Below are positions 60,509-64,000 of a stretch of DNA of 64,000 nt, in pieces. The translations under genes and the position numbers were made by a program. The first letter of the stretch is position 1, and each line of letters starts with the position of its first letter. The stretch comes from Bacteroidota bacterium (GTDB lineage: Bacteria > Bacteroidota > Bacteroidia > Chitinophagales > BACL12). Below the pieces are notes generated by a model. The model was not told the origin of the DNA and searched no databases. It saw only the letters and a program-made list of their open reading frames with translations. Location of the stretch: positions 992,001-1,056,000 of the forward strand of contig JADKAC010000005.1 of assembly GCA_016715425.1 (NCBI GenBank). The letters run 5' to 3'.

Positions 60509-62797
60509 TTAATCTTTAGTAATTACCAAAGGTTTAGAGAAAGTGTATTCATCAGCAGTAATCTGCATATTATACATACCATCAGCTAATCCGGAAAGAT
60601 CAATTTCCATTTTAGAATTCATAATACTGCCGGGGTTAGATTCCCAAACAGTTTGACCAAGACTATTTACTAACTGCATGGATACCTTATAAAATCCATC
60701 TAAGTTAAAGTCCACAATAGCTTTACCTGAAGTTGGATTCGGGTAAATCTGAGTAGCATTTGCCAAGGCCAGTTCTTCAATACCATCAGTAACAGAAAGC
60801 ACCGCACTATAGAAATCAGAACCGCAACCATTGGTTACAGTAACGGTAACGGTATAAGTGCCGGCTGTTCCATACACGTGATTAGGATTTGTTTCTGCAG
60901 AAGTACCGCCATCACCGAAGTTCCAGCTATAAGTAGCTCCGCCGGTAGATGTGTTTGTATACGTTACAGAAAGTCCTGTAGCTGTGTAAGTAAAACTAGC
61001 AGAAGGCGTGTAGTTGATAGTTAAGGTAACATCATCAGTTGCAGCACAACCACTTGTGGGGTTGGTAACTGTAACAGAATAAGTACCACTGGAAGTCACC
61101 ACAATTTCCTGAGTTGTAGCTCCTGTGCTCCAGCTATAAACAGAACCTGCATTACCTGCATCTAAAGTTACCTCATCACACTGTGTTCCATTAGGACCTA
61201 AGTCAACAGATGGAGTAGCAAGAGAAGTAACAGTAACAGAATGCAAGTCATTGGTAGGATCCAAATCAGCACCATAATCAGTCCATGCTTCGATAGTATG
61301 GTCGCCTGCAACTGAAAGGTCAGCTGTTGCAGTGAAGGTATATTCATAAGTAGAGAAAGCATCAATAGTAGCAGCCACAGTTTCAGAAACTTCAGCACCA
61401 CCATCCACACTAAATTTCACCGGTAACCCTGTTACCGGAGTTCCACTTAAGTTTTCAATTTCAACAGTAACGGTTTCTGTAGCAGTCATACCACAACCAC
61501 CATCAGGAGAAAGAATATCGGTAACTCTTAAGTCAGCACCGGTTTCACATACTTTCATATATTCTAACATGTTTCTGTGCATGTTTTCCCCTTCTGTATA
61601 AGTAGTCCAGTAATCAGGATAATACAATGCAGCAAATAACACATGACCGGCACCCCAGTCTTGTTCTCCCATTAAATAACGATCAGCAGAATATTGATCA
61701 ACAAGTAAAGGAGTATAATCACCACCTGTTAAACTTCCGTAACTAATATAGTATCCGGTATAATCAGCACCGGCAGGAGTAAATGGACCAGTAAATATTG
61801 GGTGTGTATCGTCCACAGCATCAGCTTCATTAGTGTACCAGTAGAAATAGATACCGGTATTGTCAAAACCTAATTGTAGAGTATCGCCATAAGTAATCTC
61901 ATACGAACTTGCATTCATAATCAGGTTACCACCGGCTTCTACCCAAGCTTCAACAAGAGATTGATTATCATCTAAGAAGGCTTGCATTTCGCTTGAATGA
62001 TCAGCACCACCTTGCATATAAATAAAGCAGGTAGCAGGATTGAATACTTCAAACGGATCCATAGCTTCGTAGTAATCCAGAGTCCAGTCAGCACCAAACA
62101 CATCATCCATAGCATCGGAGTATTCAGTACCATAGAAAGGTTCAGAACCTGTAGAGTTGGAGTAAACAAGATAAGATGCTCCACCGGTTACAGGAGCCAT
62201 GTGATACATGTCGAAACAAGTTGAGTCATTGGACAAATCTGCATCACCTGCAAGTTCAGTCCATGCACATATTTCATGTGAGCCAAATTCACTCAAGTCA
62301 GTAGTAGAAGCAAAAGTGAAATTACCAGTAGCACCTGCAGCAAGTGAACCTGCATAAGTACCGGAATAAGTAGTACCACCATCAGCAACATATTTCACAG
62401 TAAATCCTGTTTGAGAATTTGTACCGAAGTTCTTCACAGCAACAGTAACTGTTTCAGCAGAAGAATAAGAAGCAGAAGCCAAAGGAGGGTCTACTAAAGC
62501 AACTACACCGATATCATCAGGGAATGGATCGGCAATTTTAAAGTTGTCGAATGCCACTCCGTTATAGTAGTTTACAGAACCATCAGATCCAAAAAATACT
62601 CTGAACTGTACTTGTGGCTCACCGGCTAAGAAACTGATATCGTGATAAGCAGTTTTCCAATCACCACCGGAACCAACCCATCCTTCAGGATAACCGGATG
62701 GCCAAGCTTGGATCGTATCCAAAACCCACACCGTAGTTAGTGTACCAGTTATCGCCGGAACCAATTGTTCCAACCACATTCCAGGCAACACCACCAT
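60509..62797 (-). CDS. Giant T9SS surface protein 2, C-terminal part (frameshifted)
   Basis: 762 residues as read, but the first ~35 (MVVLPGMWLEQLVPAITGTL) are out of the natural frame; true sense begins at PSGYPEGWVGSGGDW. Order: rest of an anchor-J-type jelly roll; CARDB-like (VVALVDPPLASASYSSAETV); an amidotransferase-like domain (CFIYMQGGADHSSEMQAFL, EAWVEAGGNLIMNA, GAGHVLFAALYYPDYW); CARDB-like; Ig-like (VDLGPNGTQCDEVTLDAGN); PKD (YSWNFGDGGTSAETNPNHVY); and the T9SS tail (YPNPTSGKAIVDFN, LVITKD). Compared with its neighbour it lacks a GEVED domain in the visible part. Confidence 0.83.
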   Translation of the reverse strand: MVVLPGMWLEQLVPAITGTLTTVWVLDTIQAWPSGYPEGWVGSGGDWKTAYHDISFLAGEPQVQFRVFFGSDGSVNYYNGVAFDNFKIADPFPDDIGVVALVDPPLASASYSSAETVTVAVKNFGTNSQTGFTVKYVADGGTTYSGTYAGSLAAGATGNFTFASTTDLSEFGSHEICAWTELAGDADLSNDSTCFDMYHMAPVTGGASYLVYSNSTGSEPFYGTEYSDAMDDVFGADWTLDYYEAMDPFEVFNPATCFIYMQGGADHSSEMQAFLDDNQSLVEAWVEAGGNLIMNASSYEITYGDTLQLGFDNTGIYFYWYTNEADAVDDTHPIFTGPFTPAGADYTGYYISYGSLTGGDYTPLLVDQYSADRYLMGEQDWGAGHVLFAALYYPDYWTTYTEGENMHRNMLEYMKVCETGADLRVTDILSPDGGCGMTATETVTVEIENLSGTPVTGLPVKFSVDGGAEVSETVAATIDAFSTYEYTFTATADLSVAGDHTIEAWTDYGADLDPTNDLHSVTVTSLATPSVDLGPNGTQCDEVTLDAGNAGSVYSWSTGATTQEIVVTSSGTYSVTVTNPTSGCAATDDVTLTINYTPSASFTYTATGLSVTYTNTSTGGATYSWNFGDGGTSAETNPNHVYGTAGTYTVTVTVTNGCGSDFYSAVLSVTDGIEELALANATQIYPNPTSGKAIVDFNLDGFYKVSMQLVNSLGQTVWESNPGSIMNSKMEIDLSGLADGMYNMQITADEYTFSKPLVITKD

Positions 62798-64000
62798 CTA
62801 AAGAGTATTGTAATTCGGCACCATCATAATAATTTTCACCTTCCCACCAAATATCCAATTGCACATAAGGTAGAGTAAGAGGTTCAAAGTCAAAACAAGG
62901 TCCTAATACATAAGACTTCTCATTGTTATTATAATCCCCATCCAGATTTGTCATCCATGAATTTACACTGGATGGAGTTGTAGGAGGAGGTCCGTCAATA
63001 ATATCATCAGCAGGAGAACCAAGTTCCCAAGTGCTGCTTGCACCGCCTTGAGACCAACCACCATCACCAGCTTCAAAGTCCTGATAATATGGATAGGTTG
63101 AAACAATAGGAATATTTGTAAATGTAATATCGGAACTATCATTAGAAATAATAGTATCTCCAACTAAAGAAGTCCAAACAAAAATGCTATGACTTCCTTC
63201 AACAGACACATCAGCTAATGTAGTAAATGTATAAAGAATGGTTTCTCCCGGAGCAAGTGTGCCTGCAACTGTTTCAGTAACTGTTGTTCCACCATCCAAA
63301 GAATAGTTTACCGGAATATCCGTTTGTGGTTCAAAGCCATAGTTACGCACTTTTACCGTAACGGCTTCATCACCCAAACCACAACCTGTTTCAGGTTCTG
63401 ATATAGATTGAGCTCCTACGTCAGTATCTGAAATCGTGCATATACCCAGATAAGAAATCAAGTTGTTATGTAGGTTTTCAGCTTCAGCGGCATCTGTCCA
63501 ATATACATAAGTATATAAACTTCCAAACATTGCAATACCAGCTCCCCATGATTTTTCACCAAGTATTACCATTGATTCATCATCATTATTTACCAAAACA
63601 GGATTAACATCGCCAGTGATTACAGCATTGCTATATGCATAGCTGTAATATGTACCAACGGGAGTAAATGGACCATCATAAATTGGATGATCTATCCCTT
63701 GAGTTGCGGAATAAACATAAGAACTGTAAGGTGCTGTTCTGGTAACGCCACCAAATCCATAATCAATAGCATCACCTTCATAAGGCATTGAATTGATGAA
63801 TAAATGTCCACCGGAAGCAACCCAGTTTTGAATAGCAGTTGAGTTTGTTGTTACAAAATAGCTTAATTCAGATGCCTGATATCCACCACCTTCTAACCAA
63901 ATAAAGCATGTTGCGGTAGAAAATACTGCATCTGCATCTACAGTTTCGAAATAGTCAAGAGTCCATTCATCTTCTCCAAAAACTGTATTCATCACATCCA
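62685..64000 (-). CDS. Giant T9SS surface protein 2, N-terminal part (runs off the window, frameshifted at its end)
   Basis: The frame is still open at the window edge, so the true start is outside. It contains another amidotransferase-like domain (MNTVFGEDEWTLDYFETVD, CFIWLEGGGYQASELSYFV, WVASGGHLFINS, GAGIAMFGSLY), a CARDB-like domain (ETGCGLGDEAVTVKVRNYGF) and the start of the jelly-roll domain (YYQDFEAGDGGW, DNWYTNYGVGFGYDPS). It stops at IRLS; by comparison with the neighbour (GYDPVTYVYENGWVGSGG) the protein should continue in the 60509-62797 frame, with the shift at about 62695-62712. Confidence 0.82.
   Translation of the reverse strand, partial: DVMNTVFGEDEWTLDYFETVDADAVFSTATCFIWLEGGGYQASELSYFVTTNSTAIQNWVASGGHLFINSMPYEGDAIDYGFGGVTRTAPYSSYVYSATQGIDHPIYDGPFTPVGTYYSYAYSNAVITGDVNPVLVNNDDESMVILGEKSWGAGIAMFGSLYTYVYWTDAAEAENLHNNLISYLGICTISDTDVGAQSISEPETGCGLGDEAVTVKVRNYGFEPQTDIPVNYSLDGGTTVTETVAGTLAPGETILYTFTTLADVSVEGSHSIFVWTSLVGDTIISNDSSDITFTNIPIVSTYPYYQDFEAGDGGWSQGGASSTWELGSPADDIIDGPPPTTPSSVNSWMTNLDGDYNNNEKSYVLGPCFDFEPLTLPYVQLDIWWEGENYYDGAELQYSLDGGVAWNVVGTIGSGDNWYTNYGVGFGYDPSLAIRLS

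Noticed and set aside
1..64000. tRNA or rRNA genes, insertion sequences, prophage genes
   Set aside because: I looked for T-loop motifs, rRNA core sequences, transposase and phage protein patterns by eye and saw none; a covariance-model scan would be decisive.

Overview
The window looks like a chromosomal segment of a Bacteroidota bacterium, probably an environmental Sphingobacteriia/Chitinophagia/Saprospiria-type lineage, though the exact order cannot be fixed from sequence alone. The evidence is a low-GC genome, starts preceded by the Bacteroidota -7 element TAnnTTTG rather than Shine-Dalgarno sites, several proteins ending in type IX secretion (T9SS) C-terminal sorting domains, a TonB-dependent receptor, a FISUMP-domain protein, DUF4412/DUF4476 proteins and PD40-OmpA proteins. 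No rRNA, tRNA, CRISPR array, transposase or prophage gene was seen.

Layout. 1-9.4 kb: an ECF sigma factor translationally overlapped by a membrane-anchored protein with an outer-membrane barrel domain (cut by the window edge), rdgB, ilvE, a 39-residue membrane peptide, a secreted dipeptidyl-peptidase III and an aldehyde dehydrogenase. 9.4-15.6 kb: a TonB-dependent receptor, dnaG and small envelope proteins. 15.7-20.3 kb: an adenosylcobalamin riboswitch followed by a four-gene operon (T9SS-sorted propeller protein, lipoprotein binding protein, FecCD permease, ATPase), which reads as a vitamin B12 import system; a PduO-type cobalamin adenosyltransferase lies separately at 41.2 kb. 20.3-34.9 kb: methyltransferase, msrB, MFS transporter, a T9SS-secreted PNGase F-like protein with a LamG domain, prolyl oligopeptidase, GNAT, an LpxL-like acyltransferase and small envelope proteins. 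35.2-43.3 kb: housekeeping (typA, fatty-acid desaturase, deoxynucleoside kinase, trpS, gatC, LolD/MacB-type ATPase, adenosyltransferase, queA). 43.3-49.7 kb: a MacB-type permease, then two divergent T9SS cargo genes that are both frameshifted, the second being a badly disrupted glycosidase-like gene. 49.7-56.9 kb: rfaE1, an aspartate aminotransferase, two tandem PD40-OmpA paralogues and nth. 56.9-64 kb: two tandem giant T9SS surface proteins that share a repeated amidotransferase-like domain.

Most notable signals: (i) two related intergenic elements built from imperfect 7-bp tandem repeats in fixed order, each lying between convergent genes and together bracketing the two frameshifted T9SS genes as direct repeats; (ii) a B12 operon whose propeller (BtuG-like) protein carries a T9SS sorting tail; (iii) a repeated ~200-residue amidotransferase-like extracellular domain in the tandem giants; (iv) clustered frameshifts confined mainly to T9SS cargo genes; (v) -7 promoter elements that overlap the longest-ORF starts and so relocate the true starts of trpS and the ABC permease.
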